Below the pieces are notes generated by a model. It had not been told where the DNA came from, ran no database searches, and saw only the letters and a list, made by a program, of their open reading frames with translations. From the NCBI RefSeq assembly GCF_000368685.1, contig NZ_KB849628.1, positions 388,442 to 452,441 of the forward strand: a stretch of DNA of 64,000 nucleotides, given 5' to 3'. Positions 8,705 through 18,159 of the stretch are shown piece after piece. Both the position numbers and the translations under genes were made by a program. This DNA comes from Acinetobacter baylyi DSM 14961 = CIP 107474. Its GTDB lineage: Bacteria; Pseudomonadota; Gammaproteobacteria; Pseudomonadales; Moraxellaceae. Every line of letters begins with the position of its first letter. Within the stretch, counting starts at the first letter, position 1.

Positions 8705-9775
8705 ATGGTCAGTTTTGGTTCACACACAGATTTTTCAGTTCCGCACATTCAGATCCGCGCATTAAATAAAACCTATGCCAGTCAAGGGCAGCATGTTCAT
8801 GCTCTTAAAGATATTGATCTAGATATTCCTGAAGGTAAAATTTTAGGGATTATCGGAAAAAGCGGTGCTGGAAAGTCTTCTTTAATTCGCACACTGAATG
8901 GACTTGAACATCCGAGTTCAGGATCCATCAAGATTTATCAAAATGAGCTAACGACACTGGATCATGATCACCTGATTAAATTACGCCAGCGAATTGGCAT
9001 GATTTTCCAGCACTTCAATTTAATGTCTGCTAAAACCGTCTGGGAAAATGTCGCACTTCCACTAAAAGTTTCTGGATATGACAAAGCAGAAATCAAAAAT
9101 CGTGTCGATGAAGTACTTTCTTTGGTTGGTCTTGCTCATAAAGCAGATCAATATCCTGCTCAACTTTCTGGTGGACAAAAGCAACGTGTTGGCATCGCCA
9201 GAGCACTGGTGCATCATCCAGAAATATTATTATGTGATGAAGCGACATCCGCTTTGGATCCTGAAAGCACTTCAGTGATTTTAAATCTACTTAAACAAAT
9301 TAATCAGGAACTGGGTATCACCATTGTACTGATTACTCACGAAATGCAGGTCATACGGGAAATTTGTGATCAGGTCGTAGTGATTGATCATGGTGAAATT
9401 GTAGAGTCTGGACAAGTCTGGTCGGTATTTTCCAATCCAGTACAGCCCATTACTCAAGAATTACTGAGCCTTGAGCAACTCGAACTTCCCTTTGATCTTC
9501 ATCGTGAAATTAATGCTAACTCAACTCATAGCATTCTTAGAATCAAGTATCAAAGCGAAGCACATCGTTCGCCAGATTTAAACAATATCTTATCCAGCTT
9601 TGATACACCCGTATATTTATATCAAAGCCATATCGATACGATTCAGCAACATCTGATTGGAAATCTTATTATTGGAATCCCAAAACTAGATTTGAATATT
9701 AATACGCTACAACAAAAGCTTCTGCCATTTATTCATCATATCGAGGTGATCGGTTATGCACGACCAACTCATTGA
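8705..9775 (+). CDS. metN: Methionine-type ABC transporter ATP-binding protein MetN
   Basis: A 356-residue ATPase of the MetNIQ importer class. Walker A is GKSGAGKSS near residue 54, the ABC signature is LSGGQKQRVGIA, and Walker B is ILLCDEATSALDP. The C-terminal hundred residues form the NIL (ACT-like) regulatory domain, which in MetN gives feedback inhibition by methionine. AAGGAG lies 6 bases before the ATG. The 3' end overlaps metI by 20 bases. Because the operon encodes sulfur oxygenases, the cargo may be another thioether or sulfone rather than methionine. Confidence 0.88.
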   Translation: MVSFGSHTDFSVPHIQIRALNKTYASQGQHVHALKDIDLDIPEGKILGIIGKSGAGKSSLIRTLNGLEHPSSGSIKIYQNELTTLDHDHLIKLRQRIGMIFQHFNLMSAKTVWENVALPLKVSGYDKAEIKNRVDEVLSLVGLAHKADQYPAQLSGGQKQRVGIARALVHHPEILLCDEATSALDPESTSVILNLLKQINQELGITIVLITHEMQVIREICDQVVVIDHGEIVESGQVWSVFSNPVQPITQELLSLEQLELPFDLHREINANSTHSILRIKYQSEAHRSPDLNNILSSFDTPVYLYQSHIDTIQQHLIGNLIIGIPKLDLNINTLQQKLLPFIHHIEVIGYARPTH

Positions 9776-10415
9776 CTTACTGATTACAGGAACCATCGAT
9801 ACGCTTTTGATGGTCGGCGTTTCTGCTTTTCTAGCCTTTCTAATGGGTCTGCCTTTAGCAGTCATTCTAGTCTGCACCTCAGAACACGGAATTTACCCTT
9901 CTTTAAAAATTAATCAGCCAATTGGCTGGATCATCAATATCACACGCTCCATTCCATTTTTAATTTTAATGGTAGCTTTGATTCCCATCACACGCTGGAT
10001 TGTGGGAACAAGTTATGGTGTTTGGGCCGCAGTGGTTCCCCTCACGCTCGCTGCTACGCCTTTTTTTGCTCGTATTGCAGAAGTGAGTTTACGTGAGGTC
10101 GATCAGGGTTTAATTGAAGCAGCACAAGCCATGGGCTGTAACCGTAAACAAATCATTTGGCATGTGTTACTCCCAGAAGCACTGCCAGGCATTGTTGCAG
10201 GTTTTACTGTCACCATTGTCACCATGATTAACTCTTCAGCAATTGCAGGTGCCATTGGTGCAGGGGGGCTGGGCGACATTGCCTACCGATATGGTTATCA
10301 GCGCTTTGATTTAACCGTGATGTTTGCCGTCATTTTGGTCCTCATTGTACTGGTTATGCTGATTCAAGCCACGGGCGATACACTTTCAAATCAGCTCGAT
10401 AAACGTAAAATCTAA
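9756..10415 (+). CDS. metI: Methionine-type ABC transporter permease MetI
   Basis: A 219-residue inner-membrane permease, the usual MetI length, with five predicted helices. The coupling loop EAAQAMGCNRKQIIWHVLLPEALPG is the EAA motif (seen from about residue 127). The gene starts inside the 3' end of metN, with GAGG about 9 bases upstream, so translation is coupled. It is the last gene of the operon and is followed by a hairpin. Together with MetN and the upstream MetQ-like protein it forms a complete importer. Confidence 0.88.
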   Translation: MHDQLIDLLITGTIDTLLMVGVSAFLAFLMGLPLAVILVCTSEHGIYPSLKINQPIGWIINITRSIPFLILMVALIPITRWIVGTSYGVWAAVVPLTLAATPFFARIAEVSLREVDQGLIEAAQAMGCNRKQIIWHVLLPEALPGIVAGFTVTIVTMINSSAIAGAIGAGGLGDIAYRYGYQRFDLTVMFAVILVLIVLVMLIQATGDTLSNQLDKRKI

Positions 10416-10437
10416 ACTTCTTTATGATTCACACCAT

Positions 10438-10464
10438 GCCATGACCTGACTTTGTCATGGCTTT
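10438..10464 (+). terminator. Terminator after metI
   Basis: GCCATGAC (10438-10445) and GTCATGGC (10454-10461) form an 8-bp stem with an 8-base loop, followed by only three T. The short tail makes it a moderate terminator. It lies between the sulfur operon and ychF. Confidence 0.45.
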
Positions 10465-10514
10465 CATGTAAAATCAGCCTCAATTTTTAATTTACATTTT
10501 TTGTGAGTCATTTC

Positions 10515-11606
10515 ATGGGTTTTAATTGCGGTATTGTCGGTCTGCCAAACGTTGGTAAATCAACTCTGTTTAATGCATTGACCAAAGCAGCGATTGCAGC
10601 AGAAAACTTTCCATTTTGTACCATTGAGCCAAATACTGGGATTGTTCCTGTACCTGATGCACGCTTAGACAAACTTGCAGCAATTGTAAAACCTCAGCGA
10701 ATCTTACCTACCACAATGGAATTTGTGGATATTGCGGGTCTGGTGGCTGGTGCATCGAAAGGTGAAGGTCTTGGTAACCAGTTTCTTGCCAATATTCGTG
10801 AAACCGATGCGATTGCCCACGTGGTACGTTGTTTTGAAGATGAAAATGTCATTCACGTGAATGGCAAAATCGATCCACTTGATGATATCGCAACCATCAA
10901 CACTGAGCTTGCATTGGCCGATTTAGATACTGTCGCAAAAGCTCTTCTCCGTTTGACCAAAGTTGCAAAAAGTGGTGATAAGGAAGCTTTAGCAACCAAA
11001 GCCGTATTGGAAAAAATTCAGCCATTACTGGATGAAGGCAAACCAGCACGAGCAGCAGACCTGAGCGATGATGAACGTAAATTGATTCGTGGCTTTGGTT
11101 TAATGACGTTAAAACCAACCATGTATATTGCAAATGTGGCAGAAGACGGTTTTGAAAACAATCCACATTTAGATGCTGTAAAAAAATTAGCTGCCGAAGA
11201 AAATGCGATTGTCGTTCCACTCTGTAACCAAATTGAAGCTGAAATTTCATTGCTGGAAGATGAAGATCGTGCAGAGTTTCTTGAAGCAATGGGAATGGAA
11301 GAACCAGGCCTAAACGTCGTGATCCGTGCTGGTTATGCGCTACTTGGCTTACAAACATACTTTACTGCAGGCGTGCAAGAAGTTCGTGCTTGGACAGTAA
11401 AAGTAGGTGCAACTGCCCCACAAGCTGCTGGTGTGATTCATACCGATTTTGAGAAAGGCTTTATTCGCGCTGAATGTGTTGCATATGATGACTTTGTTCA
11501 ATACAACGGCGAGGCAGGTGCAAAAGAAGCAGGTAAATGGCGCTTAGAAGGCAAAACTTACGTGGTTCAAGATGGTGATGTGCTGCATTTCCGCTTTAAC
11601 GTTTAA
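10515..11606 (+). CDS. ychF: Redox-responsive ATPase YchF (OBG family)
   Basis: Cytosolic P-loop ATPase of 363 residues, identical in length to E. coli YchF. The G1 motif GLPNVGKS is at residues 9-16 and the G3-like motif is [10 protein letters not shown]. It belongs to the Obg family but prefers ATP over GTP. A coiled-coil insert follows, and the TGS domain is at the C-terminus ([15 protein letters not shown]). YchF binds ribosomes and is linked to catalase and oxidative-stress control. I chose the ATG at 10515, where MGFNCGIVG begins as in other YchF proteins; the in-frame GTG at 10503 adds four residues and is unlikely. Confidence 0.95.
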   Translation: MGFNCGIVGLPNVGKSTLFNALTKAAIAAENFPFCTIEPNTGIVPVPDARLDKLAAIVKPQRILPTTMEFVDIAGLVAGASKGEGLGNQFLANIRETDAIAHVVRCFEDENVIHVNGKIDPLDDIATINTELALADLDTVAKALLRLTKVAKSGDKEALATKAVLEKIQPLLDEGKPARAADLSDDERKLIRGFGLMTLKPTMYIANVAEDGFENNPHLDAVKKLAAEENAIVVPLCNQIEAEISLLEDEDRAEFLEAMGMEEPGLNVVIRAGYALLGLQTYFTAGVQEVRAWTVKVGATAPQAAGVIHTDFEKGFIRAECVAYDDFVQYNGEAGAKEAGKWRLEGKTYVVQDGDVLHFRFNV

Positions 11607-11620
11607 AAAATTTAATAAAA

Positions 11621-11646
11621 AGGCCAGCGAAAGCTGGCTTTTTTAT
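11621..11646 (+). terminator. Rho-independent terminator of ychF
   Basis: GCCAGC-GAAA-GCTGGC stem with a GNRA-type loop (11623-11638), extended by a G-T and an A-T pair, then a T-rich tail. It starts 15 bases after the ychF stop. Confidence 0.85.
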
Positions 11647-11673
11647 TAGAAATACAAAAAATTAAATAAAAAA

Positions 11674-11692
11674 GATAATAATAATGATTATC
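11674..11692 (+). promoter_or_regulatory. Fur box upstream of sodA
   Basis: The 19 bases at 11674-11692 match the consensus GATAATGATAATCATTATC at 17 positions by direct alignment. The site lies about 80 bases before the sodA ATG, where Fur-Fe would block the promoter. Fur repression of Mn-type superoxide dismutase is well known in enterobacteria. Confidence 0.8.
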
Positions 11693-11772
11693 AATATATT
11701 TACATAATCTATAACTTCTCCTAAACTCGAATTGATCTACATATTGCAAACTTTAAAAAGGATAAATTCATT

Positions 11773-12384
11773 ATGGCATACTCTTTACCTGCCCTTCCTT
11801 ATGCTTATGATGCGCTTGAACCGAACATTGATGCTAAGACCATGGAAATTCATCACACGAAGCATCATCAAACCTATATCAACAATATTAATGCCGCGAT
11901 TGAGGGAACTGAATGGGAAAAATTGACTATAGAAAAACTGGTGAGCAAAGTGGATGAGGTTCCCGCCGACATCAAAAATATTGTGATCAATAACGGTGGT
12001 GGTCATGCTAATCATTCATTGTTCTGGACTGTGATGAGTCCAAAAGGCGGTGGTGAACCTGTCAATGAAGTTGCACATGCCATTAATAATGAACTGAGTG
12101 GGTTTGATGCATTTAAAGATGCTTTTACCAAAGCAGCGATTAGTCGATTTGGCAGTGGATGGGCATGGCTTAGCGTAACGCCAGAGAAAAAATTGATCGT
12201 TGAAAGTAGTGGTAATCAGGACTCCCCTTTAATGCATGGTAACACACCTATTTTAGGTCTGGATGTATGGGAACATGCCTACTATTTGAAGTATCAAAAC
12301 CGTCGTCCTGAATATATTGCTGCATTTTATAATGTTGTCGACTGGCATGAAGTTAATCGTCGTTATCTGGGTGCGATTCGATAA
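11773..12384 (+). CDS. sodA: Superoxide dismutase, Mn type
   Basis: Cytosolic dismutase of 203 residues converting superoxide to H2O2 and O2. The metal ligands are visible as His27, His80, Asp163 and His167 (motifs [26 protein letters not shown]). Gly76 and the outer-sphere Gln148 in GNQDSPLM are the Mn-type pattern; Fe-type enzymes place the Gln elsewhere. An upstream Fur box fits the usual swap from Fe- to Mn-SOD when iron is low. AAAAGG lies about 10 bases before the ATG. A possible small membrane-protein ORF follows 13 bases after the stop. Confidence 0.93.
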   Translation: MAYSLPALPYAYDALEPNIDAKTMEIHHTKHHQTYINNINAAIEGTEWEKLTIEKLVSKVDEVPADIKNIVINNGGGHANHSLFWTVMSPKGGGEPVNEVAHAINNELSGFDAFKDAFTKAAISRFGSGWAWLSVTPEKKLIVESSGNQDSPLMHGNTPILGLDVWEHAYYLKYQNRRPEYIAAFYNVVDWHEVNRRYLGAIR

Positions 12385-12397
12385 AGAGAGCTTTGAT

Positions 12398-12511
12398 TTG
12401 AATACAACAATGGGTTTTTACGAGATGCCTCTCTTTCATCTATTCCGTTTTTTTCTTGGTTTATTGATTTTAATGGGAGGATTAATGGTGATGATATATC
12501 ACTTCTTTTAG
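12398..12511 (+). CDS. Possible 37-residue membrane peptide downstream of sodA
   Basis: A short ORF 13 bases after the sodA stop. With a TTG start at 12398, GAGAG lies about 7 bases upstream; the ATG at 12410 gives 33 residues but no good ribosome site. The peptide has one strongly hydrophobic helix (FFLGLLILMGGLMVMIYHFF at the C-terminus). It could be co-transcribed with sodA and so be iron-regulated. I do not recognise it. Chance occurrence of a hydrophobic ORF in AT-rich DNA is a real alternative. Confidence 0.35.
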   Translation: MNTTMGFYEMPLFHLFRFFLGLLILMGGLMVMIYHFF

Positions 12512-12742
12512 AATCAATGAGCATATATATTCTTCTTTGTAGAGGGTTTTTTAAAGGATGAAAATGCCCTCTTTAAACTAAAAAATTAGACTTGATTAAA
12601 CTTAACAACAAATTAAAAATGGATTTATTACAAAAATAATTAAAATTATATCAACAATATTTAAACACTTTTTACCTCTATGAGCTTCATTTTAAGATTA
12701 ATCTAAAGGTTAGGTACTTATGCCTCATCAAGAAGATTGATT

Positions 12743-12964
12743 ATGAAAAAACTTACTATGGCAGTTGTAGCAGGTTCTTTTGCTTTATTAAGTGCAACAG
12801 CCTTTGCTTGTCCAAAAGGCACTCAGTTACAAGGCGGAACAGGTCCACACCACAAAGGTGGAAAATGTGTTGCTGTAGCAGGTAAACCCGCTCCCGCTAA
12901 AGAAAAAATGACCATGAAAACAGATAAAGAAGCAGCGAAGGCCAAATCAGCAACACATTCTTAA
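12743..12964 (+). CDS. Small secreted protein of unknown function
   Basis: A 73-residue protein with a clear Sec signal peptide: MKKLTMAVVAGSFALL followed by SATAFA, with cleavage before CPKGTQ. The mature peptide has about 51 residues. It opens with two cysteines flanking a Gly/His-rich stretch (CPKGTQLQGGTGPHHKGGKC, 20 residues), then turns Lys/Ala-rich. The cysteine pair could form a disulfide or bind metal in the periplasm. AGAAG at 12731-12735 supports the ATG at 12743. It stands alone between sodA and a bidirectional terminator. Family not recognised. Confidence 0.65.
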   Translation: MKKLTMAVVAGSFALLSATAFACPKGTQLQGGTGPHHKGGKCVAVAGKPAPAKEKMTMKTDKEAAKAKSATHS

Positions 12965-12980
12965 AGTTCTAAGTGAACAA

Positions 12981-13006
12981 AAAAGCGAGATTATAATCTC
13001 GCTTTT
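12981..13006. terminator. Bidirectional terminator between convergent genes
   Basis: A perfect 18-bp palindrome, GCGAGATTATAATCTCGC, is flanked by AAAA on the left and TTTT on the right. It therefore works on both strands. It serves the secreted-protein gene (plus) and the lipoprotein gene (minus). Confidence 0.85.
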
Positions 13007-13027
13007 AATTTAGATGAATACACTCTT

Positions 13028-13504
13028 TTAACGTTTTGGATCAGTATTTCCTAAATTAGGATTTGCAATCGCATCTTTACATTGTGCTTTATCGCGCTCG
13101 TAATCCAGTTTTCTTTCTACAGCAGTTTTATTACCATCCAGAGTTTCACGCGCCCAGCTATCCAGTGAAGTCAATGCTTTACGACATAAAGCGTATTTTC
13201 CTTCTGTCACTGAATCCGTCATTTTCACGTTAATCCGCCAGTCTGTGCTTAATTTACGCAGTGGTTTACGGACTTTATCATCCAAATCTGCTTTCTGATT
13301 CTGGTATACATAATGATCGATCTGGTTAATTAATTTCCAGGCTTCATTTGCATAGGTCGTTGCATCATTGGTCAGTTTTGGCGCAGCTTTGATTTCAACC
13401 TTTTCTTGAGTATTTGTCTGGTTGTCATGACTGCAACCTACCAATAATATACTTACAAAAAGGCATGCAGTTAAACCAGAAGATTTTAGTGTTGAGTTGA
13501 TCAT
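13028..13504 (-). CDS. Lipoprotein of unknown function
   Basis: A 158-residue lipoprotein. The signal sequence ends in the lipobox LLVGC, with Cys24 the lipidation site; the following Ser favours outer-membrane sorting. The mature part is helical and charged, with ANEAWKLINQIDHYVYQNQ and LRKLSTDWR, and has two cysteines (KYALCRKAL and KAQCKDAI) that may pair. It resembles the many small Acinetobacter envelope lipoproteins without assigned function. It is monocistronic, convergent with the preceding gene. Confidence 0.7.
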   Translation of the reverse strand: MINSTLKSSGLTACLFVSILLVGCSHDNQTNTQEKVEIKAAPKLTNDATTYANEAWKLINQIDHYVYQNQKADLDDKVRKPLRKLSTDWRINVKMTDSVTEGKYALCRKALTSLDSWARETLDGNKTAVERKLDYERDKAQCKDAIANPNLGNTDPKR

Positions 13505-13691
13505 CCACGGTTATCCGTCTGAATATTTCGGCACTATGCTAGTAAATTCCGATTCAATACTCAATGCCTGTTTGAAATTGATCTTTGCATACGGTTGAAA
13601 TCATTGAATAGACTTTATCTTGTGGGGATAACTTCATTGACTTTATCAAGCACTTATTTTTCATAATTACAGTTACGTATCCAGGCCTAAT

Positions 13692-14081
13692 ATGTCTCAG
13701 ATTAAAATTTATGCACATCAGCTCACCATTCAAAAATACAGGGCTCAACTTTCAAATGCGATTCATCAAGCACTCGTCGAAGCACTACACTACCCTGTAG
13801 AAAAATGTTTTCAGCGCTTTATCGTAATGGAACAAGACAATTATATTTATCCAAATGACCGAAGTCATTTTTATACCATTATTGAAATCTCAATGTTTAC
13901 TGGTCGAAGTACCCAGAGCAAAAAGTTACTGATTAAAAAAATATATGACTATATTGAAGATAAAACTGACATTTCTCAGCAAGATATTGAAATCACTATT
14001 TTTGAAACGCCCAAAGAAAATTGGGGAATTAGAGGCAAAAATGCAGATGACTTGACTTTGAATTATCAAATTAACGTTTAA
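13692..14081 (+). CDS. Tautomerase-superfamily protein lacking the N-terminal proline
   Basis: A 129-residue protein with the Tautomerase_2/MIF-type signature near the C-terminus: FETPKENWGIRGKNADD. Members usually form trimers of beta-alpha-beta units and use Pro-1 (exposed after Met removal) as the catalytic base. Here the sequence begins MSQIKIYAHQ, so Pro-1 is replaced by Ser. The protein is therefore unlikely to be a standard tautomerase. CAGG lies a few bases before the ATG. It is a single gene between a lipoprotein gene and purT. Confidence 0.7.
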   Translation: MSQIKIYAHQLTIQKYRAQLSNAIHQALVEALHYPVEKCFQRFIVMEQDNYIYPNDRSHFYTIIEISMFTGRSTQSKKLLIKKIYDYIEDKTDISQQDIEITIFETPKENWGIRGKNADDLTLNYQINV

Positions 14082-14230
14082 AGCTTTTGATAAGGTTTAT
14101 TGCTTAAATCATTCAATCTATTAGACTATTTATTAAACAACAAAAGTCATTTTTTTATGTGAATGTAAGCTTAATTCATGCAAGAGTTCTGTTATGCTTA
14201 AGAACCTTACTTCTTGCATGGATGATTCGC

Positions 14231-15445
14231 ATGAGCGTCACGATTGGTACTCCCCTTCAATCTTCTGCATTTAAAGTTTTATTATTAGGTTCGGGAGAGC
14301 TTGGAAAAGAGGTCGTCATTTCATTACAGCGCCTTGGGGTCGAAGTTCATGCGGCAGATCGCTACGATCATGCGCCAGCAATGCAAGTTGCACATTATTC
14401 ATATACGCTTAATATGGCAGATCCTGTTGAGCTGAAAAAACTGATTGAAAGCATTCAACCTGATTTAATTGTTCCAGAAATTGAAGCAATTGCCACAGAA
14501 GTTTTAATTGAAGTTGAAAATAATAAACTTGCCACAGTCATTCCTTCTGCCAAAGCTGTAAATCTCACGATGAATCGTGAAGGTATTCGTCGCTTAGCTG
14601 CAGAAGAACTTGGTTTACCAACATCGGCATATCGTTTTGCCGACTCTTTAGAAAGCTTCCGAGCTGCGTGTGATGACATTGGTTACCCAAACTTTGTAAA
14701 ACCTGTAATGTCTTCTTCTGGTAAAGGTCAGTCACGTGTCAAAAGTTTTGAAGAAGTTGATGCTGCTTGGGATTATGCACAAACTGGCGGGCGTGTGAAG
14801 CAAGGCAAGGTAATTGTTGAATCACAAATTGATTTTGATTTTGAAATTACTTTACTTACTGTACGTGCTAAAAACCCAGAAACAGGTGCAATTGAAACTC
14901 AGTATTGTGATCCGATTGGCCACCGTCAAGACGCTGGTGATTATGTTGAAAGCTGGCAACCGCAAGCGATGACAGATGCAGCACTTACAGAAGCAAAGCG
15001 TATCGCACATAAGGTTACTGTGGCACTGGGTGGTTGTGGTATTTTTGGTGTCGAACTCTTCATCAAAGGTGATCACGTGTGGTTTAGTGAGGTTTCTCCA
15101 CGCCCACATGACACAGGTTTAGTGACTTTAGCATCTCAATTTCAAAGTGAATTTGAACTTCATGCACGCGCAATTCTAGGCTTACCAGTCAATACAACTC
15201 GTCATAGCGTGGCAGCAAGTGCTGTTATTTATGCGGGTGTAGATGCGGACAACCTCAGTTTCAGTCAGCTCAATCAAGCATTAGCGCATCCAGAAACTGA
15301 TCTACGTTTATTTGGAAAACCAGAAGGCTTTAAAAGACGTCGTATGGGCGTAGCCACTGCACGAGCTGAAACTACCGATCAAGCTAGAGAATTAGCAACC
15401 CAAGCCGCTGAACACGTCCAAGTTATTGTTGCAAGTAATCAATAA
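14231..15445 (+). CDS. purT: Formate-dependent phosphoribosylglycinamide formyltransferase (GAR transformylase 2)
   Basis: Catalyses the ATP- and formate-dependent formylation of GAR, the third step of purine synthesis. It is an ATP-grasp enzyme of 404 residues. The N-terminal domain starts [15 protein letters not shown], the substrate loop is [12 protein letters not shown]-grasp motifs include [11 protein letters not shown] and GIFGVELF, and metal ligands lie in [12 protein letters not shown]. The length and start match E. coli PurT (392 residues). The ATG at 14231 is preferred; the frame stays open upstream to about 14159 but the added residues do not resemble PurT. glnD follows 21 bases later. 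Confidence 0.93.
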
Positions 15446-15466
15446 ACTGAGTATGAGACCATTTTT

Positions 15467-18133
15467 ATGATTATAACTTCACCATTGCTCGACTACGTCA
15501 CCAGTCATCAAGATATTAAAGCAATTAATCAATGGCGCGCCGATGTTGAGCAGCAGTTACAGGAGTTTTATGAAAATGGTTACTCCATACGGGATATTGT
15601 TCTAGCACGTTCAAATCTGATTGATGAAGCCTTAACTTTTCTTTGGAAACATGCAGGCTTGGATCAATCTGATCTTGGACTATTTGCTGTGGGTGGGTAT
15701 GGCCGTCGCGAGATGCTGCCTTACTCAGATGTAGATATCATGATTTTATCTGAAAATGACATTAGCCCAGAGCATGAAAAACAAATCTCTGGGTTTATTT
15801 CATCACTTTGGGATGTTGGTAATTTTAAACCAGGAACCAGTGTACGCAGTATTCAAAACTGTGTCGAACAAGCCACCAATGATTTAACAGTAGCGACAAC
15901 ACTGATTGAGTCGCGGCTGATTACCGGTAATCCTGATTTGGCAAAGTGGCCGAGACGAATTGTTTCACAAACCTGGACAGACAAGACCTTTTTTGATGCA
16001 AAAATGGAAGAGCAGGCAAAACGTCATGCTCAACATAATAATACCGAAAGTAATTTAGAACCAGATATCAAAAATGCGCCTGGCGGCATTCGTGATATGA
16101 ACCAAATTGGCTGGATTGCAAAACGCCATTTTAGAGTCAATCGTATTTATGATCTTGTGCATCTGGGTTTTATTACAGAATACGAATTAAAAGTACTCGA
16201 AGAAGCTGAAAGCTTTTTATGGGAAATTCGGCATCATTTGCATCTTTTAAGCAAGCGCGATGAAAATAGACTTTTATTTGATCATCAGCGTGAAATTGCA
16301 GCAAAATTCGGCTATACCCGCGCTGAAGGCCAGCCTGTAAATTTTGCAGTTGAACAGTTTATGAAGCGTTACTATCGCACTGCTCAGCAAGTTTCAACAC
16401 TGAATGAAATGCTTTTGGCTTATTTTAACGAATCGGTTATTACACCACGTTTGCCAAACTACGAACGTAAAATTGAAGAAATCAATGAAAATTTTAAGCT
16501 TGTCGACGGCAAATTAGCAGTACAGCATCATAAAGTTTTCTCAGAAAATCCAAGCGCGATTTTAGAGCTATTTTATTTACTTGCGAACCACCCTGAAATT
16601 GAAGGGATTCGTGCTCGAACATTACGTTTGCTGATTATGGCAGCAAAAAGGATTGATCAGGAGTTTCGCGACAACCCAGCGCATCAAGCCTTATTTATGG
16701 CCATTATTCGTTCACCATACCGTTTATATGACACGCTCGTTGATATGAAACGTTACGGTATTCTGGGTAATTATATTCCAGCATTTGGTCAAATTATGGG
16801 CCTCATGCAATATGATTTATTTCACATCTATACTGTCGATGCTCATACCTTATTACTGATTCGTAATTTAAATCGCTTCAAAGAGCCCGAATTTGCACAG
16901 CACTTCCCTGTGGTTAGTTCAGTTTTCCAGCGTCTTGCACGTCGTGACATCGTTTATCTAGCCGCAATTTTTCATGATATTGCCAAAGGTCGTGGCGGAG
17001 ATCACAGCGAACTTGGCGCCGAAGATGCAATCGAATTTTGTCGTGCACACGGTTTTACTGAACGTGAATGTAAGCTGGTTGCATGGTTAATTCATAATCA
17101 CTTACTGATGTCTTTAACTGCTCAAAAGAAAGATATTTCTGATCCAGATGTCATTAAAGAATTTGCCGAAAAACTAGGCGACATGGAACATTTAGATTAT
17201 CTGTATACACTTACTGTTGCCGATATTAATGCCACCAATCCAAAGCTTTGGAATACATGGCGCGCCTCTTTAATGCGTCAGCTTTATACCTATTCTAGAG
17301 ATGTGATTCGCTCTGGACTTGGCCGCCCTGTCGACTATCAAATGCTGATTGAAGATACAAAATTTTCGGCAAGTGAAACTCTAGTGAATGAATTCTCATT
17401 AGATGCCGTAGAAAAGGTCTGGCAAGAACTCGGTGATGAATATTTTCTGAAAGAATCTGCCGATGAAATTGCATGGCATACCCGTGCTATTTTACAGCAT
17501 GGTGATAATCCAGCACCAATCGTGTTATTACGCGCGCATCGTCAGTCTGCCCAAGATGCCGTACAGATCTTTATCTATACACAAGATAAACCCAATTTAT
17601 TTGCCACAACTGTTGCAGTACTGGACCGGATGAACCTTGATGTTCAGGATGCACGTATTATTACTGCAACCAAGGCATTTAGCTTGGATACCTATGTGGT
17701 TCTAGATCGCTTTGGTACGCTTCTCACCGACCCAGAACGTGAACACACCGTCAAAGAAGCACTGATTAAAGCTCTCAGTCAATCTGATAAATATCCAGGT
17801 CTGATGCAACGACGTATCCCGCGTCAATTGCGTCATTTTGATATTGAAAATACCGTCGATATTACCTTAAACCCTGTGTTACAACAAAACATGGTAGAGA
17901 TTTCCACACTGGATCAACCAGGGCTTCTGGCCAGAGTTGGAGGATTATTTATGATGCAAGGTCTGGATATCCATTCAGCTAAAATTGCTACACTGGGTGA
18001 ACGCGCAGAAGATATTTTCTTTGTCACCAAAAAAGATGGTCAACCGATGACCACCGATGAAGCACATATTTTTTCTGCTCAATTAAAGCTAGCTTTAGAT
18101 GAAGCATCTAATCAAATTGTTAGTCAACATTAA
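15467..18133 (+). CDS. glnD: PII uridylyltransferase/uridylyl-removing enzyme GlnD
   Basis: The glutamine sensor of the nitrogen regulatory cascade: it uridylylates PII at low glutamine and removes UMP at high glutamine. It has 888 residues, the usual size. Domain order: nucleotidyltransferase with [19 protein letters not shown] near residue 75, a central helical part with [14 protein letters not shown], an HD phosphohydrolase domain ([18 protein letters not shown], about residue 505), then two C-terminal ACT domains that bind glutamine (starting about residues 700 and 810, for example [16 protein letters not shown]). dapC follows 26 bases later, an arrangement common in Acinetobacter and relatives. 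Confidence 0.95.
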   Translation: MIITSPLLDYVTSHQDIKAINQWRADVEQQLQEFYENGYSIRDIVLARSNLIDEALTFLWKHAGLDQSDLGLFAVGGYGRREMLPYSDVDIMILSENDISPEHEKQISGFISSLWDVGNFKPGTSVRSIQNCVEQATNDLTVATTLIESRLITGNPDLAKWPRRIVSQTWTDKTFFDAKMEEQAKRHAQHNNTESNLEPDIKNAPGGIRDMNQIGWIAKRHFRVNRIYDLVHLGFITEYELKVLEEAESFLWEIRHHLHLLSKRDENRLLFDHQREIAAKFGYTRAEGQPVNFAVEQFMKRYYRTAQQVSTLNEMLLAYFNESVITPRLPNYERKIEEINENFKLVDGKLAVQHHKVFSENPSAILELFYLLANHPEIEGIRARTLRLLIMAAKRIDQEFRDNPAHQALFMAIIRSPYRLYDTLVDMKRYGILGNYIPAFGQIMGLMQYDLFHIYTVDAHTLLLIRNLNRFKEPEFAQHFPVVSSVFQRLARRDIVYLAAIFHDIAKGRGGDHSELGAEDAIEFCRAHGFTERECKLVAWLIHNHLLMSLTAQKKDISDPDVIKEFAEKLGDMEHLDYLYTLTVADINATNPKLWNTWRASLMRQLYTYSRDVIRSGLGRPVDYQMLIEDTKFSASETLVNEFSLDAVEKVWQELGDEYFLKESADEIAWHTRAILQHGDNPAPIVLLRAHRQSAQDAVQIFIYTQDKPNLFATTVAVLDRMNLDVQDARIITATKAFSLDTYVVLDRFGTLLTDPEREHTVKEALIKALSQSDKYPGLMQRRIPRQLRHFDIENTVDITLNPVLQQNMVEISTLDQPGLLARVGGLFMMQGLDIHSAKIATLGERAEDIFFVTKKDGQPMTTDEAHIFSAQLKLALDEASNQIVSQH

Positions 18134-18159
18134 TACTTTTCGTTACTGGTAACTGTTTA

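Noticed and set aside
10897..11358. 153-codon minus-strand ORF inside ychF
   Set aside because: Fully antisense to a conserved gene, with composition expected from the opposite reading frame.
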